A DNA stretch of 64,000 nucleotides from Micromonospora endolithica (GCF_003626595.1 NZ_RBAK01000006.1:62001-126000); one strand, 5' to 3'; shown: positions 8,235 to 15,473, counted from the first letter of the stretch. Numbers and translations are program-made. The notes: generated by a model not told the origin, from the sequence alone.

Positions 8235-8307
8235 AGGGGCGTAGCTCAACTGGTGGAGCACCGGTCTCCAAAACCGGAGGTCGCAGGTTCGAGTCCTGTC
8301 GCCCCTG
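8235..8307 (+). tRNA. tRNA-Trp (CCA anticodon)
   Basis: A complete cloverleaf is visible: acceptor AGGGGCG/CGCCCCT, D-arm GCTC/GAGC, anticodon arm CCGGT-CTCCAAA-ACCGG with anticodon CCA, and T-arm GCAGG-TTCGAGT-CCTGT. The discriminator is G. The 3' CCA is not encoded. It is the first tRNA of the array and lies in isolation from secE/nusG, the usual bacterial neighbours of tRNA-Trp. Confidence 0.95.
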
Positions 8308-8375
8308 CTACTCGCTCCGACTTCGGCCGGCAGCGTCGCACATTCTCCACTCCACACTGGATGGCATAGACAGAA

Positions 8376-8407
8376 CCCCGGCCGGCGTCAGCACGGGCCG
8401 GCCGGGG
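8376..8407. terminator. GC-rich hairpin between tRNA-Trp and the Pro-like tRNA
   Basis: CCCCGGCCGG (8376-8385) and CCGGCCGGGG (8398-8407) form a perfect 10-bp stem with a 12-nt loop. It has no T-tract, so it may be a terminator or a processing structure. Confidence 0.55.
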
Positions 8408-8443
8408 AGTACCACCTCCGGGACGAGGGCGACGGCTGACCCG

Positions 8444-8493
8444 CTCGCTTTGGGAGCGAGAGACACGGGGTTCGACTCCCGGAGCCTCCACCA
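8444..8493 (+). tRNA. tRNA-Pro (UGG)-like 3' half with encoded CCA
   Basis: The anticodon arm CTCGC-TTTGGGA-GCGAG is perfect, with anticodon TGG and G37 as in Pro tRNAs. A T-arm with loop TTCGACT follows (one stem mismatch), then AGCCTCC, discriminator A and encoded CCA. I cannot find a matching 5' acceptor strand (GGAGGCT expected) or a normal D-arm upstream. It is therefore either a degenerate phage-type tRNA or a tRNA 3' half left as an attachment-site remnant. Confidence 0.45.
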
Positions 8494-8519
8494 CCGGCAT
8501 ACGACAGGAAGGGGGACCG

Positions 8520-8963
8520 GTGGACGCCGTTCTGGTCCTGAACGCCGACCTGGGACCGCTGCACCGGGTCCCGATCAGACACGCGATCCGGATGCTCATG
8601 CGCCGGGTCGCCGAGATCCACGAAGCCGAGCCGGACCGGCTCATCGGCATCTTCCCGGTGCCCCGCGTCCTCCGGCTCGTCCGGTACGTCGTCACCAAGT
8701 GGCGCTACACGAGAGAACCCGCCTGGAGCAAGGGCGGCGTCCTGCGCCGTGACGGCCGTCGGTGCGGCTACTGCCCCGCGCCGGCGACCACCGTCGACCA
8801 CATCGTGCCCCGCTCCCGCGGCGGGCGGAACACCTGGCAGAACACGATCGGCGCATGCTACGGCTGCAACCAGCGCAAGGGGGACCTGACCCCCACCGAG
8901 GCGGGGATGGCACTCCGGTTCCCGCCGTCGGTGCCCAGCTGGTCGAGCATGGAGCAGCGCTGA
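8520..8963 (+). CDS. HNH endonuclease
   Basis: The 147-aa protein has a C-terminal HNH module: CGYC zinc knuckle, TTVDHIVPRSRGG with the catalytic DH, an N in NTWQNTIGACYGCN, and a second CxxC (CYGC) followed by NQRKGD. The N-terminal 60 residues (VLVLNADLGPLHRVPIRHAI) match the extension seen in phage and actinobacterial homologues. GTG 8520 follows a purine-rich AGGAAGGGGG. HNH enzymes of this kind nick or cut DNA in phage packaging, homing or restriction. Its place inside a tRNA cluster, where homing-type nucleases often sit, suggests a mobile or phage origin. A hairpin terminator follows. Confidence 0.88.
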   Translation: MDAVLVLNADLGPLHRVPIRHAIRMLMRRVAEIHEAEPDRLIGIFPVPRVLRLVRYVVTKWRYTREPAWSKGGVLRRDGRRCGYCPAPATTVDHIVPRSRGGRNTWQNTIGACYGCNQRKGDLTPTEAGMALRFPPSVPSWSSMEQR

Positions 8964-8967
8964 TCCT

Positions 8968-9003
8968 GGCCGGCGGGGTCGCGGCCCCGCCGGCCGCCTT
9001 TCC
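8968..9003 (+). terminator. Terminator after the HNH gene
   Basis: GGCCGGCGGGG (8968-8978) and CCCCGCCGGCC (8985-8995) form an 11-bp perfect stem with a 6-nt loop, followed by GCCTTT. It begins 4 nt after the HNH stop codon. Confidence 0.75.
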
Positions 9004-9019
9004 CGGGCCGTCCACTCAA

Positions 9020-9093
9020 GCCGGCGTACTCAACGGCAGAGCATCCGGCTCATGACCGGAAGGCACCCGGATCGACACCGGGCGTCGGCACCA
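9020..9093 (+). tRNA. tRNA with CAU anticodon (Met type), CCA encoded
   Basis: Acceptor GCCGGCG pairs with CGTCGGC (one G-T), the anticodon arm is TCCGG-CTCATGA-CCGGA, and the T-stem is CCCGG/CCGGG. The discriminator is A and CCA is encoded at 9091-9093. The D-stem is short (CTC/GAG) and the T-loop is ATCGACA, with A54 and A60 instead of the usual T54. The anticodon CAU could mean elongator Met, initiator or Ile2; the lack of three G-C pairs argues against a bacterial initiator. Confidence 0.85.
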
Positions 9094-9094
9094 C

Positions 9095-9178
9095 GCGCTC
9101 GTGGTGGAACTCAGGTAGACACGCGCGGTTCAGCGCCGCGTGCCGAGAGGCGTGAGGGTTCGACTCCCTCCGAGCGCA
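9095..9178 (+). tRNA. tRNA-Leu (CAG anticodon)
   Basis: The 84-nt class II tRNA has acceptor GCGCTCG/CGAGCGC, a typical Leu D-arm (GGTGGAAC...GGTAGACAC), anticodon arm CGCGG-TTCAGCG-CCGCG, a long variable arm (GCC-GAGA-GGC) and T-arm GAGGG-TTCGACT-CCCTC. Position 37 is C rather than a purine, which is unusual. CCA is not encoded. Only 1 nt separates it from the preceding tRNA, so they are co-transcribed. Confidence 0.9.
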
Positions 9179-9272
9179 CGCAAGACAGAAAGCGAAGGGA
9201 ACTGCCGCCCTCCGGTGGAGAGGTGGCCGGAACGGCAGGACAGCGGTGGTGCGGGCCCACCGACGACACCTT

Positions 9273-9345
9273 GCCCCCGTGGCTCAGCGGATAGAGCACT
9301 GGATTACGGATCCAGGGGTCGCGCGTTCGAATCGCGCCGGGGGTA
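9273..9345 (+). tRNA. tRNA-Arg (ACG anticodon)
   Basis: A textbook cloverleaf: acceptor GCCCCCG/CGGGGGT, D-arm GCTC/GAGC, anticodon arm CTGGA-TTACGGA-TCCAG with ACG, T-arm GCGCG-TTCGAAT-CGCGC, discriminator A, no encoded CCA. This species needs A34-to-inosine editing to read CGC. Confidence 0.95.
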
Positions 9346-9374
9346 CGCAGCGAGATGTGGGGCACGCGACAGCG

Positions 9375-9447
9375 CGTCGGGTCCGGGGGGCCGGAGGCCG
9401 GCCCGCCTGCGAAGCGGCGCACGCCGGTTCGATTCCGGTCTCGATGC
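9375..9447 (+). tRNA. Candidate tRNA with GCG anticodon (Arg-like), divergent
   Basis: The 73-nt stretch folds with acceptor CGTCGGG/CTCGATG (two G-T pairs), D-stem CCGG/CCGG, an anticodon stem of four pairs with loop CTGCGAA (T33, GCG, A37) and T-arm GCCGG-TTCGATT-CCGGT. Positions 9 and 26 seem missing and pair 27-43 is C-C. A GCG anticodon would read CGC directly, which bacteria rarely use. It is either an odd mobile-element tRNA or a decayed one. Confidence 0.45.
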
Positions 9448-9471
9448 CGTCCGGTGTGGGGTCGCGACCGG

Positions 9472-10440
9472 TCAGTAGCCGATCAGCCGGTGCAGCCGGA
9501 GGAACGTCTCGCTGAAGCCGAGTGCCGGCCAGGCCCGTGAGGCGAGCAGGTTGGTCACCCGCCAGTCGGTGACCACGCTGTCGAACCCGGCCGTCACGGC
9601 CCAGTCGATGACGGCGGTGCCGAGGGCGCGTCCGGCGCCGGTGCCCCGGGCGTGCGGGAAGACCGCCGCGAACCCGAGGAACCCGGCGTGGTCCGGGCGG
9701 GCCAGGCTCAGGTGCCCACTCGACTTCTCCAGTGCGCAGCCGATGGCCGAGCCGACGACCCGGCCGTCCGACTCGGCGACGAAGGTGGCGTACCCGGGGT
9801 TGTCGAAGTCGGCGGTCCACTCGGCGAGGGCCTCTTCCAGCGTGCCCACCCGGCCGGCCGAGAACGTCGGGGACCGCCCGTGATGCAGTGGCAACTCGAG
9901 TTCGAGTTGGGCGAGCGCCGGGATGTCGGCCCGGGTCGCCCGGCGCACCGGCAGCCCGGCCGGCGTACCCGTCCCCGGCCGGGCGGCGGGTTGGATGGCG
10001 TGCGCGTGCTGCTGGCCGAAGCCCAGGCGGAACCAGGCCCGCACCAGCTCCGCGTCGTACGTAGGTACGACGACGTAGTGCGCCGTGCGGCCCTCGTCGA
10101 CCCATCGGGCGGCGGCGACCGCGTACAGGTCGCGCGTCACCTCGGGGTCGGTGACCGCGAGTCCGGCGGCCTCCACCCAGATGTTCGGCCCCCACAGCGG
10201 TGACGGCTTCGGTGCGCCGAGGACGAAGCCCACCGGGACGCCGGCGCGGTACGCGACCGCTCCCGACGCGTCGGGAGTCTCGTACGCGGCGGTCAGCTCC
10301 GCCAGCGCGACGGCGGCGTCCTCGAACCGGGCGGACAGCAGCGGCTGGGCGGCGCGGTGCCGGCGGTGCCGGTCGGCCAGCAACGTGCCGCAGGCAGCCA
10401 GGTCGGCGGCCGTGAACGGCCGTAGCTCTGTCCGGGACAT
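9472..10440 (-). CDS. GNAT-family N-acetyltransferase with two GNAT-like halves
   Basis: The 322-aa protein has a clear C-terminal GNAT domain: ATRADIPALAQLELELP, FVAESDGRVVGSAIG, then the acetyl-CoA-binding AAVFPHARGTGAGRALGTA (R/Q-x-x-G-x-G/A) and a terminal WRVTNLLASRAWPALGF strand. The N-terminal half (LRPFTAADLAACGTLLADRH...) resembles a degenerate second GNAT fold. The family moves acetyl groups from acetyl-CoA to amines; the substrate is unknown. The ATG at 10440 sits 7 nt after a TAGCGT -10, so the message is probably leaderless. It is divergent from the hydrolase at 10561. Confidence 0.85.
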   Translation of the reverse strand: MSRTELRPFTAADLAACGTLLADRHRRHRAAQPLLSARFEDAAVALAELTAAYETPDASGAVAYRAGVPVGFVLGAPKPSPLWGPNIWVEAAGLAVTDPEVTRDLYAVAAARWVDEGRTAHYVVVPTYDAELVRAWFRLGFGQQHAHAIQPAARPGTGTPAGLPVRRATRADIPALAQLELELPLHHGRSPTFSAGRVGTLEEALAEWTADFDNPGYATFVAESDGRVVGSAIGCALEKSSGHLSLARPDHAGFLGFAAVFPHARGTGAGRALGTAVIDWAVTAGFDSVVTDWRVTNLLASRAWPALGFSETFLRLHRLIGY

Positions 10441-10447
10441 GGCCGGC

Positions 10448-10453
10448 ACGCTA
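10448..10453 (-). promoter_or_regulatory. Leaderless-type -10 (TAGCGT) for the acetyltransferase
   Basis: Read on the minus strand, TAGCGT ends 7 nt before the ATG at 10440. There is no ribosome-binding site, which supports a leaderless transcript. Confidence 0.5.
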
Positions 10454-10560
10454 CGCACCATCGGCGCCGAGGTCATCCGGGTTTCGACCGCTCCGATGGC
10501 TCGCGACATCGCGTTCGCCGAAAGGTGGCGGCTGTCGGGCGGGTCCGTGATGGTGGACCG

Positions 10561-11298
10561 ATGAAGCCGGTGTTCGTACTGCTGCACAGCCTGTTGTTGG
10601 GTCCCCTGACCTGGGCTCCGGTGGCGGCCAGGCTGAGGGCCCGGGGTGCGGCGGCGATCGTGCCGTCGTTGGTCCGGGTGGCCGATGCCGACGACGCCCC
10701 GTTCTGGCCCCGGATCGGCGCCACTGTCAGCGAGAGCGTCACCCACCTACGGCCGGACCAGCCGATCGTGCTGGTCGCGCACAGCAACGCCGGACTTCTG
10801 GTCCCGACTGTCGTAGTCGCGGTCGGGCGGCCGGTGGTCGGCTGCCTGTTCGTGGATGCCAGCTTGCCCTCCCGGTGCGGGCCGACGCCCGCCGCGTCGC
10901 CCGAGCGGCTGGCGTACCTGCGGTCGATGGCGACGCAGGGTCGGTTGCCGCCGTGGACGACCTGGTGGGAGGAGAGCGCCACCGCGTCGCTGTTCCCCGA
11001 CGCCCGGACCAGGTCGATGGTCGCGGCCGAGCAGCCCCGGGTCCCGTTGAGCTACTACGAGCAGCAGTTCCCGGTGCCCGTGGGCTGGGATCACCGGCCG
11101 TGCGGGTACCTGTGCTACGGGCCACCGTACGACCGCACGGCGCAGGAGGCGCGGACGCGGGGTTGGGACGTGGCCGAGATTCCCGGCGGTCACCTGCACC
11201 AACTCGTCGACCCGGACGGGGTGACCGCGGAGATCGTCACCCTTACCGCGAGCTGGAGCCCGCCGGCCGGACCAGACCGTACCCGCTCTCGCCGCTGA
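10561..11298 (+). CDS. Alpha/beta hydrolase
   Basis: The 245-aa protein begins MKPVFVLLHSLLLGPLTW, the first strand and oxyanion region of the alpha/beta hydrolase fold. The nucleophile elbow is VLVAHSNAGLLVP (serine in H-S-N-A-G) and a C-terminal IPGGHLHQLVDP supplies the catalytic His. It is likely a cytoplasmic esterase-like enzyme with unknown substrate. ATG 10561 is preferred over upstream in-frame starts because family homology begins there; no strong ribosome-binding site is seen. Its 3' end converges with the methyltransferase fusion at 11341. Confidence 0.82.
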   Translation: MKPVFVLLHSLLLGPLTWAPVAARLRARGAAAIVPSLVRVADADDAPFWPRIGATVSESVTHLRPDQPIVLVAHSNAGLLVPTVVVAVGRPVVGCLFVDASLPSRCGPTPAASPERLAYLRSMATQGRLPPWTTWWEESATASLFPDARTRSMVAAEQPRVPLSYYEQQFPVPVGWDHRPCGYLCYGPPYDRTAQEARTRGWDVAEIPGGHLHQLVDPDGVTAEIVTLTASWSPPAGPDRTRSRR

Positions 11299-11340
11299 TG
11301 GGGCGCGAGATCCGGAAGTGCGGCCGCTGTGCCGGCACGC

Positions 11341-12879
11341 TCACCCGTGCCAGGGGCGGCGGGCGACGGCGCGGATGTGGGTGGTCGGCCAGTCGAGCGG
11401 GCGACCGTCGAGGTCGGTGAGGGAGGCGACCGGCGCGATCCGGTTCTCGACCAGCCAGTCGTTGCGAACCGGGGTCGAAGCCGGGTCGATCTCGAAGCCC
11501 GCGTCGGTCAGCAGGTCCGTCCAGTCGGCGAAGTCGAGGCCGCAGAACTGCTCCCGCGTCTCCGACAGCCAGCTGTCGACGTAGTCCTTGCGGGTCAGGT
11601 AGTCCATCGCGGCACCCAGTTCGAGCCGTACCGAGCCGTCGTCCAGGGCCTCGTGGCTGAAGGGGAACGCGAAGTCGACCGCGAACTGGTCCAACCGCGC
11701 TCTCGTCGACAGGCCACCGACGTACCGTCTGACCTCGCCGGAGGTGAGCTGGGCGAGATCGTGTCGCGGCGACGCCGGGTTGTCGCCGTCGTCGGTGGCG
11801 AGCCACAGGATCACCTGACGGTGGCGGTCGTCCGGCCCGCAGACGTCGCTGTTGATCCAGACTCCGCCGGGCACCGTGTGGTCGTGGATGCGACGGGCGA
11901 ACTTCAGCACCGACTCGCGCTGCCGCCCGTACGACCAGATCTCATGGGTCAGGGCGAAGGTGAGCGTGGTGTCCACCGAGCGGTCCTTGAAGATCGCCCC
12001 ACCCAGGACGTTGCGCTGGAAGAAGTACACGTTGGCGTTGCGGAAGACGCCCTGCGCCTTCTTGTGCACGCACTCCTGGTAGAGCTGGCGGGCCACCTCG
12101 ACGCCGATGAGGTCGCTCTCGTGCAGCGCGGCCTCCCGGTCCGCCAGTTCCAGGACCGCCCCGGCGCCGCAGCCGATGTCCACGATGCGGCCGGGCTGCA
12201 CGTGCTGGCGGACCGCGGCCCACTTGCGCTCGGCGGCGTCGGCGAAGGCCTCGACGTAGGTCCGGTAGTCGCGGGTCGCGGTCAGCCCGCCCTCGTCGCC
12301 GACGAGGGGGTCGTTGACCACCGACCGGACCGTCTCGACCAGTTGGTAGCGGTCGAAGACGTCGATCGTGGCCGGGTGGGCGAGCTGGCGCCAGGTCTCG
12401 TCGCCCCCGGCCAGCCGCAGCAGCACGTCCCACGGGCGCTCCGGCGCGCCCGGCATCTCCGGGTCCGCCTCCACCTGCGCGATGGAGAACCCGAGCCGCT
12501 CGTAGAGCTTGGCCACCTGCGGTGTGGAGCAGGCGACCAGGGTGTTGTCGGGGGTCAGGTCGAGGCCGGTGGCCACCGCGATGGTCTTGAGGGTCACCTC
12601 GGCGAAGGCGTCGGTGGGCGCGGTGTCGAAGATCGGTACGACCACCGACCGCAACCCGCTCGACACGCTCAGTCGCTCGATCGCGGCCTCACGCCGGTGG
12701 TACGGAACCGGATTGCGCCGGGTGTTCTCGTGATTGGCGGAGGTCACCGCCCACACGATCGTCGTGCCGCCGGCCGCGGCCAGCCGGTGCAGGTAGTCGG
12801 CCTGGAAGCGGGTCAGCAGGTGATGGCGCCCGGGAAAGAGCACGAAACGCGTCGACGGGTCGATCGTGATCATCTCCAT
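11341..12879 (-). CDS. Nucleotidyltransferase-like domain fused to a class I SAM methyltransferase
   Basis: The 512-aa protein starts with FVLFPGRHHLLTRFQADYLHRL and GTTIVWAVTSANHENTRRNP, which resemble the GRFxPxHxGH-type start and ISxFRT-type loops of nicotinamide-nucleotide adenylyltransferase-like enzymes. From about residue 235 it becomes a methyltransferase: GRIVDIGCGAGAVLELADRE (motif I), LIGVEVARQLYQECV, and GGVWINSDVCGPDDRH. Such a fusion could modify a nucleotide or conjugate. ATG 12879 is chosen because the conserved block begins a few residues later; 12873 is equally possible. No operon partner: the next gene ends 70 bp away. Confidence 0.75.
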   Translation of the reverse strand: MEMITIDPSTRFVLFPGRHHLLTRFQADYLHRLAAAGGTTIVWAVTSANHENTRRNPVPYHRREAAIERLSVSSGLRSVVVPIFDTAPTDAFAEVTLKTIAVATGLDLTPDNTLVACSTPQVAKLYERLGFSIAQVEADPEMPGAPERPWDVLLRLAGGDETWRQLAHPATIDVFDRYQLVETVRSVVNDPLVGDEGGLTATRDYRTYVEAFADAAERKWAAVRQHVQPGRIVDIGCGAGAVLELADREAALHESDLIGVEVARQLYQECVHKKAQGVFRNANVYFFQRNVLGGAIFKDRSVDTTLTFALTHEIWSYGRQRESVLKFARRIHDHTVPGGVWINSDVCGPDDRHRQVILWLATDDGDNPASPRHDLAQLTSGEVRRYVGGLSTRARLDQFAVDFAFPFSHEALDDGSVRLELGAAMDYLTRKDYVDSWLSETREQFCGLDFADWTDLLTDAGFEIDPASTPVRNDWLVENRIAPVASLTDLDGRPLDWPTTHIRAVARRPWHG

Positions 12880-12949
12880 GCGGTGCCGGGTCGAGGTGCG
12901 ATCCGAGATCGTACCGGGATGCGACACCGGCGGAGCCGGCCGGGATCCC

Positions 12950-13450
12950 TCACTCGGTAGAGCGTTCGGCCAGTTGCTTGAGGGTGAGTAGCTGCCGTCG
13001 GGCCATGACCAGGTCCCCGACGGACACCCCGAGGGCGACCATCCGGTTCGTCCGCATCACCACCTTGAGCAGCAGGCGCGTGGTGTCGTGCTCGTCGGGT
13101 ACCAGGACGTAGGACAAGCAGGCATTCATGATCGTGCCGGTCAGTTGCCTTCCGGGCTCGACCGAGAGAATCCGACCCCGCCGGCGCCCGCCGGCGGTGG
13201 TGAACGCCTCTCCCACCCGGGGTTCGGGGAGGCCGACCAGACGGCGAGGTGAGCGGCGGCCGAGATTGTCGATCCAGTCGTAGGAGTAGGGCGCCAGCCG
13301 CACCTGGGCGACCCACGGCCACACCACGGTGGCAGGCGCGTTCACCCGTACCCCTCGCCACGCCCGCAGGGTGGGTGCGACGACGAAGTCGTCGCAGGGA
13401 TAGGCGCGCGAGACCTCGCTGTCGGTCACGCCCCACCGGTCACCGAGCAT
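12950..13450 (-). CDS. SRPBCC-fold (START-like) protein
   Basis: The 166-aa protein has the layout of polyketide-cyclase/START-like helix-grip proteins: VVAPTLRAWRGVRVNAPATVVWPWVAQVRLAPYSYDWIDNLG near the N-terminus, a central ILSVEPGRQLTGTI strand pair and a long C-terminal helix. This group usually binds a hydrophobic ligand, with no catalytic residues that I can name. Its start is 4 nt from the end of the upstream methyltransferase, so the two are co-transcribed and may act on the same small molecule. Confidence 0.75.
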   Translation of the reverse strand: MLGDRWGVTDSEVSRAYPCDDFVVAPTLRAWRGVRVNAPATVVWPWVAQVRLAPYSYDWIDNLGRRSPRRLVGLPEPRVGEAFTTAGGRRRGRILSVEPGRQLTGTIMNACLSYVLVPDEHDTTRLLLKVVMRTNRMVALGVSVGDLVMARRQLLTLKQLAERSTE

Positions 13451-13454
13451 GCCG

Positions 13455-14186
13455 TCACCCTTCGCCCCGGGCCAGCACCAGCGTGGTGCGCAGATCGAGT
13501 ACGACGGTGCCGCCGAAGTCGTCGACCAGTCGGCCGAGGACGGTCAGCCCGCGCCGTTGCCGCTCCGGGGACCGGGACAGGTACGGCCCGAAGGTACGCA
13601 CCAGATCGAGATAGTGCCCCTTGTCCAGTGGCAGGTCACGCCGGAAGACCTCCTTGCGGACGTCGACGAACCGCCCGTGGTCGACGACGTCCTGGTGGAA
13701 CCAGTCCGCGGGCCGCTCCCGTACGGTGGGGTCGATCGTTTGCAGCGCGGATCGGATCGCCGCCCGCTGGCCGGGGTCGGCGTAGTCGTAGCGATGCCCG
13801 AACAGCGCCAGTGTGCCGCGGGGGGCGAGTGCCTGCCGCGCGTGAGCGTTGCGGGTGGCCGGGTCCAGCCAGTGCCAGGCCATGGCACAGGCCAGCACGC
13901 CGACGCCACCGGCAGGTGGCGACCACTGTTCGAAGGTGCTGGCGCGGACGTCAACGTCGGGAAATCGCGTGGCCAGTAACGCCGCCATCCGCGGATCGGG
14001 CTCGATGCAGGTCAGCGGCGCGCCGATGCGGGCGAGCACCTCGGTTCCCTTGCCGGTGCCGGCGCCGATCTCGACCACGGACAGCGGCGTGCCGCCGTGG
14101 TAGGCGACGATCTCCTCGGCGATCTGGGGCGGATAGCCCGGCCGGGCGGTCTCGTACAGGTCGGCCACCGACCCGAAGACGTCCAC
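13455..14186 (-). CDS. Class I SAM-dependent methyltransferase
   Basis: The 243-aa protein carries FGSVADLYETARPGYP, motif I VVEIGAGTGKGTEVLARIG, the acidic motif II LTCIEPDPRMAALLATRFP, and ACAMAWHWLDP, which is typical of the trans-aconitate/ubiquinone-type methyltransferase group. A TTG at 14207 would extend it, but AGGAG at 14194-14198 points to the GTG at 14186 (or 14189). It heads a two-gene unit with the SRPBCC protein and lies just downstream of a TetR gene that may control both. Confidence 0.85.
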   Translation of the reverse strand: MDVFGSVADLYETARPGYPPQIAEEIVAYHGGTPLSVVEIGAGTGKGTEVLARIGAPLTCIEPDPRMAALLATRFPDVDVRASTFEQWSPPAGGVGVLACAMAWHWLDPATRNAHARQALAPRGTLALFGHRYDYADPGQRAAIRSALQTIDPTVRERPADWFHQDVVDHGRFVDVRKEVFRRDLPLDKGHYLDLVRTFGPYLSRSPERQRRGLTVLGRLVDDFGGTVVLDLRTTLVLARGEG

Positions 14187-14213
14187 CACCTCACTCCTCT
14201 CGATCAAAGCGGT

Positions 14214-14762
14214 TCACCACGTGGCCTCCGCGCCGCGCAGCGAGTCGATCGCGGCCTGGCTGCCCCCGGTCACGTCCACGCTCAACGCCTGGAGCATCAC
14301 CACCAACGCACCGAGCGCGAGCGTGTCCCGCAACTCTCCCGGTCCCGCCGTGGACCAGTGCTCGGCCTCGTCCAGGATCCCGCCGATCACCGCCCGGCAG
14401 CCCGCCGCGACCGCCTCGTCGGAGCGGGCCGCCGCGCAGGCCTGCAACCACAGGCCGGTGACGACACCGTCGGCGATCAGCGCCCGGAAGCCGGCGCGCA
14501 TGGCGGGCAGCGGGTCACCCGGGTTCTGGGTCGCCGCCTGCTGGAGCACCCGCCGGATACGGGCCTCCATCTCATGCATGCAGGCCAGGAAGAAGTCGCG
14601 CTTACTGCCGAACAGCCGGAAGACGTACGGCTGGGACACGCCCATCTGGTCGGCCACCTTCTGCACCGACGCGGTGGTCAGTCCGTGGTCGGCGAAGACG
14701 CGCATGCCGATGTCGACCGCGTCCACCCGTCGCTGCGGTGCCGTACTGCGCTGCGTGCCCAT
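14214..14762 (-). CDS. TetR-family transcriptional regulator
   Basis: The 182-aa protein has an N-terminal TetR helix-turn-helix: RRVDAVDIGMRVFADHGLTTASVQKVADQMGVSQPYVFRLFGSKRDFF. The C-terminal ligand-binding domain is all-helical and lacks a recognisable motif. ATG 14762 is the first Met with the domain correctly spaced. A GTAA-N4-TTAC palindrome lies 19 bp upstream and probably is its own operator. The methyltransferase/SRPBCC pair starts 28 nt downstream and may be in the same operon. Confidence 0.88.
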   Translation of the reverse strand: MGTQRSTAPQRRVDAVDIGMRVFADHGLTTASVQKVADQMGVSQPYVFRLFGSKRDFFLACMHEMEARIRRVLQQAATQNPGDPLPAMRAGFRALIADGVVTGLWLQACAAARSDEAVAAGCRAVIGGILDEAEHWSTAGPGELRDTLALGALVVMLQALSVDVTGGSQAAIDSLRGAEATW

Positions 14763-14780
14763 ACCCGCAGCATTACAGTA

Positions 14781-14792
14781 GTAACCACTTAC
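14781..14792. promoter_or_regulatory. Palindrome GTAACCACTTAC, probable TetR operator
   Basis: The GTAA/TTAC arms with a 4-nt centre are a common TetR-family half-site geometry in actinobacteria, and the site lies immediately upstream of the TetR gene. Binding is inferred from position and symmetry. Confidence 0.55.
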
Positions 14793-14834
14793 AAACAAGG
14801 CTTGAACGCTTCGCGCTCATCGCGGGCCCGGCGC

Positions 14835-15473
14835 TCACCCCCGGGTGTCGGTGGTGACCGGTTGCCTGAGGATGGTGCGCCGCTTGTCGGGTGCCACCTT
14901 GCGGAAGTCGCTGAGGTAGATCTCGTGATGGGTGCCGGCCATGCGCAGCCGGTGGCCGGGGATGAACTCGTGGTGCAGTCGCGCGAGCACGTCGGCCTCG
15001 TCGTCGAAGGAACCCACGTGCAGCGTCTGCACGCACCGTCCCTCGGCCAGCGTCTGGAGGCGGACATCGTCGAGACGCGCGGGGCGGTGCCTCGCGGCGG
15101 CCTGCTCGACGGCGCTGGAGAACATCCGCTCGTCGATCCAGTCCGGGACCATGAGCATCAGCGTCCAGTCCCACCGTGACTTGTCCCGGGCGGTGGTGAA
15201 GGACCTCATGTCCGCGGCCCACCACAGGCCTTCCAGGGGCGGGACGACGTAGTCGCGTCCGAGGTTCCGCTTGCTGGCGAACTTCAGCTTGTACGCCACC
15301 GGGTAGAGCGCTTCGATCGCCTCGACGAAGGCGGGTGAGGTGTTGGGATCGCCGTGGCCGTCGATCATGACGTACTGCATCTCGGGTACGTCGACCATCC
15401 GGAACCGGCCCCGCTGTGCCTGGTAGGCGTCGAGGGTCTTCTTGAAGTCGGTCTTGTCGTCGGTCATCTTCAT
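14835..15473 (-). CDS. GyrI-like small-molecule-binding protein
   Basis: The 212-aa protein begins MKMTDDKTDFKKTLDAYQAQRGRF and contains PEMQYVMIDGHGDPN, AFVEAIEALYPVAYKLKF and MVPDWIDERMFSSAVEQA, the pattern of stand-alone GyrI-like (SOUL/GyrI superfamily) proteins that bind hydrophobic ligands. Its ATG overlaps the PadR stop by one base (TGATG), so the two are translationally coupled. A regulator paired with a ligand-binding protein suggests a small stress- or drug-response unit; the ligand is unknown. Confidence 0.82.
   Translation of the reverse strand: MKMTDDKTDFKKTLDAYQAQRGRFRMVDVPEMQYVMIDGHGDPNTSPAFVEAIEALYPVAYKLKFASKRNLGRDYVVPPLEGLWWAADMRSFTTARDKSRWDWTLMLMVPDWIDERMFSSAVEQAAARHRPARLDDVRLQTLAEGRCVQTLHVGSFDDEADVLARLHHEFIPGHRLRMAGTHHEIYLSDFRKVAPDKRRTILRQPVTTDTRG

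Noticed and set aside
9215..9272. Possible tRNA-Ser between tRNA-Leu and tRNA-Arg
   Set aside because: GGAGAGGTGGCCGGA resembles a Ser tRNA 5' end, but no anticodon loop with T33 and no 3' acceptor strand follow.
12870..13436. Minus-strand frame overlapping the SRPBCC gene
   Set aside because: It is Arg-rich, lacks family features and overlaps the better-supported 12950-13450 gene in another frame.
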